Made by a program: the position numbers and the translations under genes. The notes beneath the pieces are model-generated. The model saw nothing but the letters and a program-made list of their open reading frames with translations, was not told where the DNA came from and searched no databases. Positions 45,009 to 53,938 of a stretch of 64,000 nt of DNA are shown piece by piece. Position 1 is the first letter of the stretch, and every line of letters starts with the position of its first letter. Source of the DNA: Alcanivorax sp. (lineage in GTDB: Bacteria > Pseudomonadota > Gammaproteobacteria > Pseudomonadales > Alcanivoracaceae); NCBI GenBank assembly GCA_022565695.1, contig JAIUME010000012.1, positions 1 to 64,000 on the forward strand. Reading direction: 5' to 3'.

Positions 45009-46625
45009 TCAGAGGCGTGCAACGCCAAAGGTAATGGGATTGAGTGGGCGACGCGCTGCCTCGCGGCAGACGTCCAGGACAAAGGACACCACTTTGCGCG
45101 TGTCGCGCGGGTCAATGATGCCGTCGTCCCACATATGTGCGGTGGCGTAGAGCGCGGTGGACTGACTGTCGAGTTTCTGGGCAGTGCTCTGTTGCAGCAT
45201 TTCCAGTACTTTTTCGTCCGGTTCCATGCCCATGGCGCGCTGTTTCTGCTCGGCAACGATACGCAGCACCATACCGGCTTGCTGGCCGCCCATGACCGCC
45301 ACGCGGCTGTTGGGCCAGGCGAAGATGAAGCGCGGGTCAAGGCCACGGCCACACATGGCGTAGTTGCCGGCGCCGTAGGAGCCGCCGATGACGATGCTGA
45401 TTTTCGGCACGCTGGCGTTGGCGACCGCCTGGATCATCTTCGAACCATGTTTGATGATGCCGCCCTGTTCCGGCTCCGTGCCCACCAGGAAGCCGGTGGT
45501 GTTGTGCAGGAACAGCAGTGGGCGATTGCTCTGCTCGCAAAGCTGGATGAACTGGGCCGCCTTGGCCGCACCCTGATGGGTGATGGGGCCGTTATTGCCG
45601 ATCACACCCACCGGATAGCCTTCCATCATGATCCAGCCGCACACCGTATGGGCGTCCCAGTCATTCTTGAAATCGAGGAAGTCCGAGTCGTCGGCGATTC
45701 GGGCAATGATTTCGCGCACGTCGTAGGGCTTGCGGGCGTCGTTGGGCACGACGCCCAGCAGTTCTTCGGCATCGTAGCGCGGGGCATTGAACGTCTTCGT
45801 TGGCAGCGGCGGCAATTGATCCTGCCAGCCGATCTTTGCCATGATTTCCCGCGCCATGCGGATACCGTCGGCATCGCTTTCGGCCACATATTCTGCGGTG
45901 CCGGCGACGCCGGCATGCATTTCGGCGCCACCGAGTTCTTCGTCTGTCGCGACTTCGCCGGTGGCGGCTTTCAATAGCGGCGGGCCCGCCAGGAACATCT
46001 TGGCCTGCTTGCGCACCATGATGCAGTAATCAGACAGGCCCGGTTGATACGCGCCGCCTGCGGTGGCGTTGCCGTGGACCACGGTGATCTGGGGAATGCC
46101 CATGGCGGACAGGCGTGCCTGATTGGCAAAGGTGCGCGCACCTTCAACAAAGATATCCGCCGCATAGTTGAGATTGGCGCCGCCGGATTCGGACAGCGAC
46201 ACGATGGGCAGCTTGTTCTCGCGGGAAATTTCCTGCAAACGCAGGCTCTTGCGCAGCCCGGCCGGGGTGATAGTGCCGCCCTTGATGGCGGAGTTGCTGG
46301 CGGCGATCAGGGCGCGCACACCGCTGACATAACCGATCCCGGCGATGCTGCCGCCGCCGGCCTCGGTGCCGTCACGGTCATCATGCATCATGTAGCCGGC
46401 CAGGCTTTGTAATGCGAGAAACGGTGAACCTGGATCAAGGACGCGCGCAACACGATCGTTGGGCAGCAGTTTGCCGCGTTTCTCGAATTTTTCCCGCTGG
46501 GCTTCCGCTTTTTCAACCACCTTGTTTTCGATGGCGCGGAACTCGTCCACGGCGCGTTGCATGGCCTCACAGTTCTGTGTGAACTCTTCGCCATGCACGT
46601 CCAGTTGCGTTTCAATCACTGGCAT
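45009..46625 (-). CDS. atuC: Geranyl-CoA carboxylase carboxyltransferase beta subunit
   Basis: 538-residue carboxyltransferase of the propionyl/methylcrotonyl/geranyl-CoA class. SLSESGGANLNYAADIF, GNATAGGAYQPGLSDY near 203, IANNG-type IGNNGPITHQGAAKAAQFI near 364, and IVIGGSYGAGNYAMCGRGLDP near 433 are conserved. It pairs with AtuF. The start overlaps the atuB stop by 14 bases, with GAGGAC 7 bases upstream. Confidence 0.9.
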   Translation of the reverse strand: MPVIETQLDVHGEEFTQNCEAMQRAVDEFRAIENKVVEKAEAQREKFEKRGKLLPNDRVARVLDPGSPFLALQSLAGYMMHDDRDGTEAGGGSIAGIGYVSGVRALIAASNSAIKGGTITPAGLRKSLRLQEISRENKLPIVSLSESGGANLNYAADIFVEGARTFANQARLSAMGIPQITVVHGNATAGGAYQPGLSDYCIMVRKQAKMFLAGPPLLKAATGEVATDEELGGAEMHAGVAGTAEYVAESDADGIRMAREIMAKIGWQDQLPPLPTKTFNAPRYDAEELLGVVPNDARKPYDVREIIARIADDSDFLDFKNDWDAHTVCGWIMMEGYPVGVIGNNGPITHQGAAKAAQFIQLCEQSNRPLLFLHNTTGFLVGTEPEQGGIIKHGSKMIQAVANASVPKISIVIGGSYGAGNYAMCGRGLDPRFIFAWPNSRVAVMGGQQAGMVLRIVAEQKQRAMGMEPDEKVLEMLQQSTAQKLDSQSTALYATAHMWDDGIIDPRDTRKVVSFVLDVCREAARRPLNPITFGVARL

Positions 46626-47505
46626 CGCTGTTGTCCTCGCTGTGCTGGAAGAGTTCAGGCGCTACCGCACGATGAAAGCCATTGAACGGTTTGCTGTTGT
46701 TGTGCTCGGGCAGCGGCCAGATGGCCAGGTTGCCCTGGCTGGCAGCGCCGTCGATACGCAGGGTGTCGCCGCTGATGAAGGCGGCTGCATCGGAGAGCAG
46801 AAAACAGATGGCGGCCGATATTTCGGCTTCTTCACCGAGGCGTTTCAGTGGCACGGCGGCTCTTAATGTGCGGATGGTCTGCTTGAAACTCTCCGGGTAG
46901 GTATCCATGCCACTGGAGGCAATCCAGCCTGGTGCGACGGCGTTGACGCGCACGCCGGTGCAGCCCCACTCGTAGGCGGCGGTGCGGGTGAGGTTTTCCA
47001 TGCCTGCCCGGGCGGCCCCGGAATGCCCCATGCCGGGCATGCCGCCCCACATGTCGGCGATGATATTGACGATGCTGCCGCCGTTCTGGTTCATGCCCTG
47101 GGTGAAGACTTCCCGGGCCATCAGAAAGCCGCCGGTGAGGTTGGTGCGGATGACCGTTTCCCAGCCCTTCTGGTTGATGAAGGCAAGCGGGGAGGGGAAC
47201 TGGCCGCCGGCATTGTTGACCAGACCATGCACTGTGCCGACGGCCGTGTAGATGTCCGCCACGGTTGCTTTGACTCTTTCTTCTTCGCGGATGTCGCAGG
47301 TGAACCACAGTGCGTCGCCGCCGTCTTCCGCGATTTCTGCCTGCACGGCTTTCAGTTTGTCTTCCTTGCGGCCGACCAGCACAACGCGGGCGCCGAGGCT
47401 TGCCAGCTCATGGGCAGTACAGCGGCCGATGCCGCTGCCGCCGCCGGTGACGATGATATTGCGACCGGCAAACAGGTCGGGGCGGAATACGGAACGGTAG
47501 GACAT
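46612..47505 (-). CDS. atuB: AtuB-type short-chain dehydrogenase/reductase with altered active site
   Basis: 297 residues. The Rossmann motif TGGGSGIG lies near 20-27 and NNAG near 97. The usual YxxxK reads HSGAARAG from residue 161, so Tyr is His and Lys is Ala, as in peroxisomal trans-2-enoyl-CoA reductase-like SDRs. It would act on a CoA-bound isoprenoid; its exact step in the atu pathway is not established. The start overlaps the atuA stop by one base (TGATG). Confidence 0.82.
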   Translation of the reverse strand: MSYRSVFRPDLFAGRNIIVTGGGSGIGRCTAHELASLGARVVLVGRKEDKLKAVQAEIAEDGGDALWFTCDIREEERVKATVADIYTAVGTVHGLVNNAGGQFPSPLAFINQKGWETVIRTNLTGGFLMAREVFTQGMNQNGGSIVNIIADMWGGMPGMGHSGAARAGMENLTRTAAYEWGCTGVRVNAVAPGWIASSGMDTYPESFKQTIRTLRAAVPLKRLGEEAEISAAICFLLSDAAAFISGDTLRIDGAASQGNLAIWPLPEHNNSKPFNGFHRAVAPELFQHSEDNSDASD

Positions 47506-49292
47506 CAGTGATTCACCTCTTTAGCGATCTGGTCCGAAACAGGTACGGGGAAGTCGAGCAGTTGCTGGGCAAAGGCCTTGCCCTGGGGATCAATGCGCAG
47601 GGAGGCAATGCCGCCGCCACCGAGCGCATTCTTGAGCAGAAAGTTGAACGCATTGAAGCCCGGCATCACCCAGCGTTCGACGCTGCCATGGGCCGGGTCC
47701 AGTACGTGCTGCATGTAACTGGCCACCGCCTCGGGGGTGAGGGCCGCATTGATGAACGGCAGGTAGGCGGCGTCGCGCGCGATCACGCCAATGTTGGCAT
47801 GGTTGCCCTTGTCACCGCTGCGCGCCCAGGCCAGCCGGATCAGTGGCACTGTGGTGTTGCCGGTTGCGCTGTCACAGGCCGCGTCAGCGGGCAGGGCAGC
47901 GGGATCAAACGGAACGCCGGCAGGTATGGTCACGGGAAGCTGTTTGCCATCCATATCCACCTGGCAGCGAATCTTGTCCTTGCCGACCAGGGTGGAGAAC
48001 AGGCGGATGCGCGGGAACGGCTTGGGCCGACCGCCGACAATACCGGTCAGGCCGGGGGCCATGCCGGTGGCGGCCTGGGCGATTTCCCGGGCGAACACGC
48101 CCAATGCCTTGCGGTCATCGTGCATGGCAGCAATCTTGACGATCACCTCGCGGGTGTCGCTGCGCTGGCCCTGTGCCCCATAGGTGGCTTCGGTGCCGAG
48201 CAATTCCACCGAGGTGTCGCGGAAGTCTGCCATGCCAAGCTGTTTCAGCAGGCCGCTGGTCTTGCGCAGGATGGCATCGGCCACGGCCTGGCCTTTGCGG
48301 GCCGCATCAATGCCGCCGATCATGAAGCTGGCGGTGATGCGTTGCCCGTCAGGCCAGGTGGCAGACACCTTGTACTGGTCCGTAGGCGCTCGGCCACGGG
48401 CACCGGTCACACGGACCTGGTTGTCACCCACCTGTTCAAGCTGCACGTGAGTGAAATCGCATACGACGTCGGGCAAAAGATAGGCGCGCGGGTCGCCGAT
48501 CTCGTAAACGATCTGCTCGCCCACGGTGGCGGGAGTGATCAGGCCGCCGGTGTTGTCCGGTTTGCACACCACAAAGCTGCCGTCGGCAGCGCACTCGGCC
48601 ACGGGGAAGCCCATGTTGTGGTAATCGGGGACCTGCTCCCAGTCGGTAAAGTTGCCGCCGGTGCACTGGGCGCCGCATTCGATCACATGGCCCGCGAGGG
48701 AGCCCTGGGCAAGCTTGTCATAGTCATCTTCGGCCCAGCCGAATTCGTGCATCAAAGGGCCCAGTACCAGGGCCGAGTCGGCGATGCGGCCGGTGAGCAC
48801 GATATCTGCGCCAGCATCCAGGGCAGCCTTGATGGGCAGGGCGCCGAGATAGGCGTTCATGGTCAGCGTCATGGGCGGCAGCGCCTGCCCGGTTTCCATC
48901 TCCACCGCATCGGCGAATTCGCTGCGGCGTGTATTGATGTCATCGCCTTCCACCAGGGCAATCTTCAGGTCGACGCCAGCGGCACTGAAGGCCTCCTGCA
49001 GTGCCTTGCGGCAGGCATGGGGGTTAACACCGCCCGCGTTGCTGATGACCTTGATGCCCTTGTCGCGAATGTCCTTGGCCAGCGGGGCCATCACCTGGGT
49101 CACGAAATCGTGGGCGTAGCCCATGCTCGGGTCTTTCATGCGAGCGCCCGCCATGATCGACAGGGTGACTTCGGCCAGGTAGTCGAAAACCAGATAGTCG
49201 AGGCGTGTCTGACGTACCAGCTGGAAGGCGGCGGTGTTGGTGTCGCCCCAGAAACCGGCGGCACAGCCGATGCGTACAGGTCCGGTGCTCAT
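47505..49292 (-). CDS. atuA: AtuA, acyclic terpene utilisation protein (DUF1446)
   Basis: 595 residues. The N-terminal two-thirds is a DUF1446 domain ([11 protein letters not shown] at the start, [13 protein letters not shown] near 88, [19 protein letters not shown] near 167, [15 protein letters not shown] near 201). The C-terminal part has [18 protein letters not shown] near 500, a small domain also found in related catabolic proteins. Needed for growth on acyclic terpenes in pseudomonads, molecular role unknown. The ATG at 49292 has AAGGAG 7 bases upstream; the longer open frame crosses atuR and is not coding. First gene of the minus-strand operon. Confidence 0.88.
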   Translation of the reverse strand: MSTGPVRIGCAAGFWGDTNTAAFQLVRQTRLDYLVFDYLAEVTLSIMAGARMKDPSMGYAHDFVTQVMAPLAKDIRDKGIKVISNAGGVNPHACRKALQEAFSAAGVDLKIALVEGDDINTRRSEFADAVEMETGQALPPMTLTMNAYLGALPIKAALDAGADIVLTGRIADSALVLGPLMHEFGWAEDDYDKLAQGSLAGHVIECGAQCTGGNFTDWEQVPDYHNMGFPVAECAADGSFVVCKPDNTGGLITPATVGEQIVYEIGDPRAYLLPDVVCDFTHVQLEQVGDNQVRVTGARGRAPTDQYKVSATWPDGQRITASFMIGGIDAARKGQAVADAILRKTSGLLKQLGMADFRDTSVELLGTEATYGAQGQRSDTREVIVKIAAMHDDRKALGVFAREIAQAATGMAPGLTGIVGGRPKPFPRIRLFSTLVGKDKIRCQVDMDGKQLPVTIPAGVPFDPAALPADAACDSATGNTTVPLIRLAWARSGDKGNHANIGVIARDAAYLPFINAALTPEAVASYMQHVLDPAHGSVERWVMPGFNAFNFLLKNALGGGGIASLRIDPQGKAFAQQLLDFPVPVSDQIAKEVNH

Positions 49293-49320
49293 GCGCTGCT
49301 CCTTACAAATAATGAGCAGA

Positions 49321-49367
49321 ACGTTACCAAGCAAGCGCTTGGTTTGTAAAGTGCCCTGAAGCATAAT
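49321..49367. promoter_or_regulatory. atuA-atuR divergent promoters and AtuR operator
   Basis: Imperfect inverted repeat of two 13-mers, 49324-49336 and 49337-49349 (11 of 13 positions complementary), core ACCAAGC-N4-GCTTGGT. For atuA, -35 TTTACA (49350-49345) and -10 TAACGT (49326-49321) enclose it; for atuR, -35 TTGGTT (49339-49344) overlaps it and -10 CATAAT is at 49362-49367. AtuR of P. aeruginosa is reported to bind 13-bp inverted repeats in this intergenic region, which fits. Confidence 0.65.
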
Positions 49368-49476
49368 AAAGTCAATGGCAGGATCAATTGATGACAGGCA
49401 GGCAGCGGCTGACACGGGATATTGCACAAATGCAGTCAGTGCCGATAATGGCGCGATGGCACAAGAGGGGACGTTG

Positions 49477-50103
49477 ATGGCACAGGCAGAGGCACAGGCA
49501 ACACGGTCGGTAACCGGTGGTATCCACGGTATGGACGACTCGCCGCGCGGCAAACTGTTGAGCGCGGCGGCCCGGTTGTTCCGTGACAAGGGGTTCGACA
49601 GGACCACGGTGCGGGATATCGCGAGGGAGGTCGGCATCCAGAGCGGCAGCATCTTCCACCATTTCCCGACCAAGGACGACATCCTGTTTGCCGTGATGGT
49701 GGAGGTGATCCGCTTCAACACGGCGCGCCTGCGCGATGCCTGTGTGGCGTATCCGGCCCCATTGGCGCAGCTGGAGGCGCTGGTGCGTGCCGAGCTGCAG
49801 TCGATCATCGGCGATACCAGCGAGGCCATGAGCGTGCTGGTCTACGAGTGGCGCTGCCTCTCGGAGGATCGCCAGCGGGAGGTTCTGGCCCTGCGGGCGG
49901 TCTACGAGCAGATATGGACGGATTGTCTGGAGGCGCTGCGCGCAGAAGGGATGCTCGAGGATGACGCTTTCGTGGTGCGGCGCCTGATTACCGGCATGGC
50001 GAGCTGGGCCAATACCTGGTTCGACCAGCACGGCAGCCTGAGCCTGGAGGCGCTGGCACACATTATCGTGCGCAGGGTGATTGGTGAGCCCCGTGATCGG
50101 TAA
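49477..50103 (+). CDS. atuR: AtuR-type TetR repressor
   Basis: 208 residues. TetR helix-turn-helix ([20 protein letters not shown], residues about 34-53, and [14 protein letters not shown]) and an all-helical ligand domain ending with [13 protein letters not shown]. It should repress the atu operon until an isoprenoid CoA ester is present. The ATG at 49477 is chosen because GAGGGG lies 6 bases upstream; ATGs at 49456 and 49375 are in frame but without good ribosome sites. Confidence 0.82.
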   Translation: MAQAEAQATRSVTGGIHGMDDSPRGKLLSAAARLFRDKGFDRTTVRDIAREVGIQSGSIFHHFPTKDDILFAVMVEVIRFNTARLRDACVAYPAPLAQLEALVRAELQSIIGDTSEAMSVLVYEWRCLSEDRQREVLALRAVYEQIWTDCLEALRAEGMLEDDAFVVRRLITGMASWANTWFDQHGSLSLEALAHIIVRRVIGEPRDR

Positions 50104-50296
50104 TGTGACGCCCTGGGGCACACAGGGGTACACCATTCTGGAGGAGGGCGAGCTGAGCTCTGCCACCCATCGCCTGGAAGTAAAGCACTACCTGGTGGCG
50201 GATCGCAGTGGGGAGACCCTGCCGCAGCGCTTCCCGAGTCTGGAAGTGGCGCGCCGCTACATCGAAAGCATCAGCACCGAACATTCAACCCGCTGA
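50084..50296 (+). CDS. Small conserved-looking hypothetical protein downstream of atuR
   Basis: 70 residues from a GTG at 50084 (AGGGTG 6 bases upstream), overlapping the atuR end by 20 bases. Sequence is mixed and soluble (LEVKHYLVADRSGETLPQRF). No motif recognised. Translation is probably coupled to atuR. Confidence 0.5.
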   Translation: MSPVIGNVTPWGTQGYTILEEGELSSATHRLEVKHYLVADRSGETLPQRFPSLEVARRYIESISTEHSTR

Positions 50297-50384
50297 ACTG
50301 TGCGATAAATCAGCGCCTCGCCGGTTTTTTGAGCGAACGGTGTGCATTACAGGTAGTTCGGTGAAAAGTAAGGTGAAAAAGCCG

Positions 50385-50412
50385 TTGACACCCCGGCGGA
50401 AATCCCTAGAAT
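50385..50412 (+). promoter_or_regulatory. Promoter of tRNA-Val(UAC) and tRNA-Asp
   Basis: TTGACA, 16-bp spacer, TAGAAT, GC-rich discriminator, 13 bases before the first tRNA. Confidence 0.85.
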
Positions 50413-50425
50413 GGCGGCCTCTTTC

Positions 50426-50501
50426 GGGTGGTTAGCTCAGCTGGGAGAGCACCTGCCTTACAAGCAGGGGGTCGGCGGTTCGATCCCGTCACCACCCACC
50501 A
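50426..50501 (+). tRNA. tRNA-Val (UAC)
   Basis: 76 bases with encoded CCA; anticodon loop CTTACAA gives UAC. Very like E. coli tRNA-Val1. Its U34 is a target of the CmoAB pathway encoded at 31350-33058. Confidence 0.97.
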
Positions 50502-50576
50502 GTTTTACCCTGGCCCGCAGTACCGGTCAGGTTGTGTGAAAGCCAGGTGGTTACATGCCTGGTGCGGTTAAAGAGT

Positions 50577-50653
50577 GGAGCGGTAGTTCAGTTGGTTAGA
50601 ATACCGGCCTGTCACGCCGGGGGTCGCGGGTTCGAGTCCCGTCCGCTCCGCCA
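50577..50653 (+). tRNA. tRNA-Asp (GUC)
   Basis: 77 bases with encoded CCA; acceptor GGAGCGG/CCGCTCC, anticodon loop CTGTCAC gives GUC. It is co-transcribed with tRNA-Val (75-base spacer). A 12-bp inverted repeat (50567-50578 with 50651-50662) encloses it. Confidence 0.97.
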
Positions 50654-50829
50654 CTCTTTAACGCATTTTTAACGTAATTTTCCTCGTACAGCCCCTACCT
50701 CATTCCCTGACACCTGCCTCGCTGGCTGCCAGTTTCCTTGCGCCCGGATCTTTTGTTTCATCTTCTTGTCACAACCTCTGATGCATAGTTCTGTATGTGC
50801 ATAGCTGATAACGACAAAAGGAGACAAAG

Positions 50830-50928
50830 ATGGACGAAGTGATTGATGAACGGCTGGAGGAGCGGCTCTGGCTCGAGGCGCTCGATGATGAGGATAACGA
50901 GGATACGGACGACGGCTACGAGTTATAG
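50830..50928 (+). CDS. 32-residue highly acidic small protein
   Basis: Begins MDEVIDERLEERLWLEAL and continues with a run of Asp/Glu to the end (YEL). 17 of 32 residues are Asp or Glu. Support comes from AAGGAG 7 bases before the ATG, an isolated position in a 540-base gap, and a terminator that starts at its last codons. Function unknown; small acidic proteins often mimic DNA or bind basic partners. Confidence 0.6.
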   Translation: MDEVIDERLEERLWLEALDDEDNEDTDDGYEL

Positions 50929-50941
50929 CCGTCGTTATTTG
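50909..50941 (+). terminator. Terminator overlapping the end of the small acidic gene
   Basis: 10-bp stem ACGACGGCTA (50909-50918) / TAGCCGTCGT (50926-50935) followed by TATTTG. The loop contains the stop codon region. Confidence 0.7.
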
Positions 50942-51196
50942 TACCACCCCCGCATAGATTCCCCCGGCCGCTGATCGGCCTCCCTGCAGATCGTTTGAAA
51001 CCTCCGCACTGACGTGCCACCGCATTCCCTGCATCTGGTCTGTATCTGGCCCACACCGGCTTTCTTTTCTTTATCTGCAATCCGGGTCACACTCTCGGGA
51101 AATTGCCTGACTATAATCGTTCCCGGGCCTCTTTCTGCAGGTGCAGTCTCAGAGCCAGCGATACCGGTCAAGGCAGATGATAATAAGGAAGCCGCT

Positions 51197-52564
51197 ATGA
51201 ACATGTCCTCCGTCACGTCCGAGGCCGTGCTGTTTTTCGGGGAACGGGGTGTCTCCAAGAGCATGCTCTATTCAGATTTCGAAGCGATTCTCGATGGCAT
51301 GGTCGGCGTCCCGGAGTTTGCGGACGAGGAGATGCGCGGCGCCTATTGCATGGTGGATGCGCGGCTCACGGTTGTGGGCATGGTGTTGTTCCTGATCGAT
51401 TTCGATGAGGCCGGCATGGCGGATACCACCTGGAACGTGCCCCTGCGGCATCTGGCCGAGCATGGCGGGCCGGGCCCGGACATGGGCGCCGGGCCGATTC
51501 GTCTCGCTTGCCGCAGCCAGTGCCCCGTGGCCTGGCATCAGGAACAGCTTTGGGACCCGGTCATGAAGCCCGGCGCCAATGACTTTGTCTTTGTGCGCGA
51601 CGTGCTGCGTGAGCGGGGCCGCAAGATGGGCCTGTATGTGGACGATTCTGCGCCACCACCGCCACCGGCAGCGCCGCCTGTGGTCAATGCGCCGCAACAG
51701 ATTCCCACCGTGGCCCCCGCCGCCGAATCCCGCAAGGCGGAACAGGAGCGGGTGCGACTGGCACGTACCATCAAGGAATTGCGCCTGCGGGTGCAAACAC
51801 TCGAGAACGGTCACCGGGAAGAGGTGGCGCAGCTGCGCTATGCGCAGCAGCAGAAAGAAGAGATTCTCAGCACCCAGCTGGAAAAGGTCCTGATGCAGTT
51901 CAAGACCCTGAAGTCCCAGAACGAAGCGCTGCGCGAACAGAATGTCTCCCTCAAGGAGCAGGTCAGCTCGCTCAACCACAGCCTGGAAGAGCAGGCGCGT
52001 AAAGAAGCCAATCAGGGCGGTGAGATCGAGATTCTGACTGAGCAATATCGCCTGGCACTGGCCCAGCGGCTGGAGGAAGAGCGCGCCCGGCTGGTGGAGC
52101 AGATGCACGCCAAAGAGCTTGAGGTGCTGGATCGGGAAGAGAAGATCTCGGTACTGGAGCAGGATGTGCGTGAGGCGCGCCGTGACCAGATCAAGATGGC
52201 CAATTCCGGCGCGCAGAAGCTGCTGGAAAAATTGCAGGCATTGGGTCTGAACTTCATTGCCTTTCATCCGGGCGCGGGTCATGTGTCGATCAGTGCCCAG
52301 GAGATCTCCGACTATATGCAGAATCCGGTGGCCTACGCTGCGCGCAAGTGTCTGGTGACGGAGGAGCATTACCGTGCCTGGTTGCGCCACTACGAGAATC
52401 CGGTCTGTCAGGTGGCGTGCGAAAATAGTCAGATTTGTGGCAAACGCGTCATACGTGTGGATGTGCCGAATCAGTTCAAGCCCGGCGCCTCGGATCGCAA
52501 TGCCAACCGCTGCCCGAATTGCCGCTCCGACAGTGCGATCGACAATGTGCTGAAGTTCAAATAG
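51197..52564 (+). CDS. Coiled-coil protein with C-terminal cysteine cluster
   Basis: 455 residues; not recognised. A globular N-terminal domain (1-145) with conserved-looking DEEMRGAYCMVDARLTVVG and RSQCPVAWHQEQLW is followed by a Pro-rich linker (PPPPPAAPP), a long coiled coil of about 170 residues (about 185-350), and a C-terminal domain with NPVCQVACENSQICGK and CPNCRSDS, a likely zinc site. The ATG at 51197 follows AAGGAA; upstream in-frame codons have no ribosome site. It may be a signalling or structural protein, since it precedes the cNMP-rhodanese gene on the same strand. Confidence 0.75.
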   Translation: MNMSSVTSEAVLFFGERGVSKSMLYSDFEAILDGMVGVPEFADEEMRGAYCMVDARLTVVGMVLFLIDFDEAGMADTTWNVPLRHLAEHGGPGPDMGAGPIRLACRSQCPVAWHQEQLWDPVMKPGANDFVFVRDVLRERGRKMGLYVDDSAPPPPPAAPPVVNAPQQIPTVAPAAESRKAEQERVRLARTIKELRLRVQTLENGHREEVAQLRYAQQQKEEILSTQLEKVLMQFKTLKSQNEALREQNVSLKEQVSSLNHSLEEQARKEANQGGEIEILTEQYRLALAQRLEEERARLVEQMHAKELEVLDREEKISVLEQDVREARRDQIKMANSGAQKLLEKLQALGLNFIAFHPGAGHVSISAQEISDYMQNPVAYAARKCLVTEEHYRAWLRHYENPVCQVACENSQICGKRVIRVDVPNQFKPGASDRNANRCPNCRSDSAIDNVLKFK

Positions 52565-52688
52565 CGTCAGGAATGCTGTGAAAGTGTGCGCGGCGTCACG
52601 TCGTTGACGAGAAGGCTGCAGGGCTGAGCAAGCTGGCACACAAGCTGCTACCCATATGGCAAAGCACTTGGACAAGGAGAACACACTC

Positions 52689-53759
52689 ATGGGTCAGGGC
52701 CCGTCCATCGACAAGAGCCTGCTACAGACATTCGTGCCCGTGAACGCCCTCAGCGGCGAGCATCTGGAGCGGCTGCTGGATCAGCAGGAGGTGCGCCAGT
52801 ATCAGCCGGGTGAATTGCTGTTTGAGATCGGTGATCAGGACAACACCACCGTGTACCTGCTCAGTGGAGAGGTAGAGCTGGAGTCTGCGGACGGCGCCTC
52901 CCAGCGCGTGTCGGCGGGCGGTGTGGAGTCCTGGCATCCGCTGGATCACCACCAGCCACGGCGCAGCAGGGCGCGAGCCGTCAGCGCTGTATCCGTTGTG
53001 TTGTTCGACAGCTTCCGGCTGGACACGCTGCTGGCCTGGGATCAGTCAGTGGGCTATGTGGTGCTGGATATTAATGCCAACGCCGCCTACGAAGGCGACC
53101 GGGAGTGGATGATTCGCCTGCTCAAGTCACCGCTGTTCTACCAGGTGCCACCGGGCAATATTTTCGAGATCTTCCGGCGCCTGAAACCGCGCAAGCTGAA
53201 GACCGGTGAGGTCATCATCCGTCAGGGAGATGACGCAGACTGCTGCTTTATCATCAAGGAAGGCATCTGCGAGGTGTCGGTACTGGTGTCAGGCGCCTCC
53301 GAGATGACGCCGGTGGCGATGCTGGAATCCGGGCAGTGGTTTGGTGAAGAGGCGCTGCTGACGGGTGCGCCGCGTAACGCCACCATCACCATGGCCACCG
53401 ACGGGGTCGTCATGCGGCTTGATCGGGCGGATTTCGATGAGTTGCTTCGGGAGCCCGTGGTGGACAGCATCAGCGCGGGTGAAGCCCTGGAGCGGGTGTC
53501 GGCGGGCGCGCGCTGGCTTGATGTACGGACGCCGGACGAGTATGCGCAGGGACATCTGCGTGAGGCATTGAACATGCCATTGAATGTGCTGCGTCTGAAG
53601 AGCCGGTTGCTGGACCCGTCGCGCACCTATGTGGCCTATTGCGATACCGGTCGTCGCAGCACGTCTGCGGCATTTCTCCTGCGGCATGCGGGTATTCAGG
53701 TGCACCTTCTGGAGGGCGGCCTCAACGCGAGCCCGGAAGTCTTGCAGCTGGAGGACTGA
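52689..53759 (+). CDS. Double cNMP-binding domain protein with rhodanese domain
   Basis: 356 residues. A first, degenerate cyclic-nucleotide-binding domain (about 15-125), a second intact-looking one (about 140-250) with FIIKEGICEVSVLV and FGEEALLTGAPRNAT, where R229 matches the phosphate-binding Arg of cNMP cassettes, and a C-terminal rhodanese domain (about 265-350) with WLDVRTPDEYAQGH and active Cys318 in CDTGRRS. It may couple cAMP or c-di-GMP sensing to sulfur chemistry. No DNA-binding or membrane part is seen. The ATG at 52689 is preferred over 52656 because AAGGAG lies 8 bases upstream. Confidence 0.82.
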   Translation: MGQGPSIDKSLLQTFVPVNALSGEHLERLLDQQEVRQYQPGELLFEIGDQDNTTVYLLSGEVELESADGASQRVSAGGVESWHPLDHHQPRRSRARAVSAVSVVLFDSFRLDTLLAWDQSVGYVVLDINANAAYEGDREWMIRLLKSPLFYQVPPGNIFEIFRRLKPRKLKTGEVIIRQGDDADCCFIIKEGICEVSVLVSGASEMTPVAMLESGQWFGEEALLTGAPRNATITMATDGVVMRLDRADFDELLREPVVDSISAGEALERVSAGARWLDVRTPDEYAQGHLREALNMPLNVLRLKSRLLDPSRTYVAYCDTGRRSTSAAFLLRHAGIQVHLLEGGLNASPEVLQLED

Positions 53760-53938
53760 CGTCCTTGTGCTGCATGGCGCTGAAATGGCGCTGAAGCCCG
53801 GATAAACGTTACCATGTGGCCCTGGAACACGCTGCGGCGTGTGACGGGGCGACAGCAGCCATCAGCCCGTCATACCTCCCGCAGTACCCGTCAGCTGGCA
53901 CTGCCCGTTTGCAGAGCCCCCACGCAGAGGCGTTTCGA

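Noticed and set aside
38939..46625. Leucine/isovalerate (liu) cluster with methylcrotonyl-CoA carboxylase
   Set aside because: The carboxylase, dehydrogenase and hydratase families fit both, but no HMG-CoA lyase or MerR LiuR is present, and AtuA, AtuB and a TetR regulator are.
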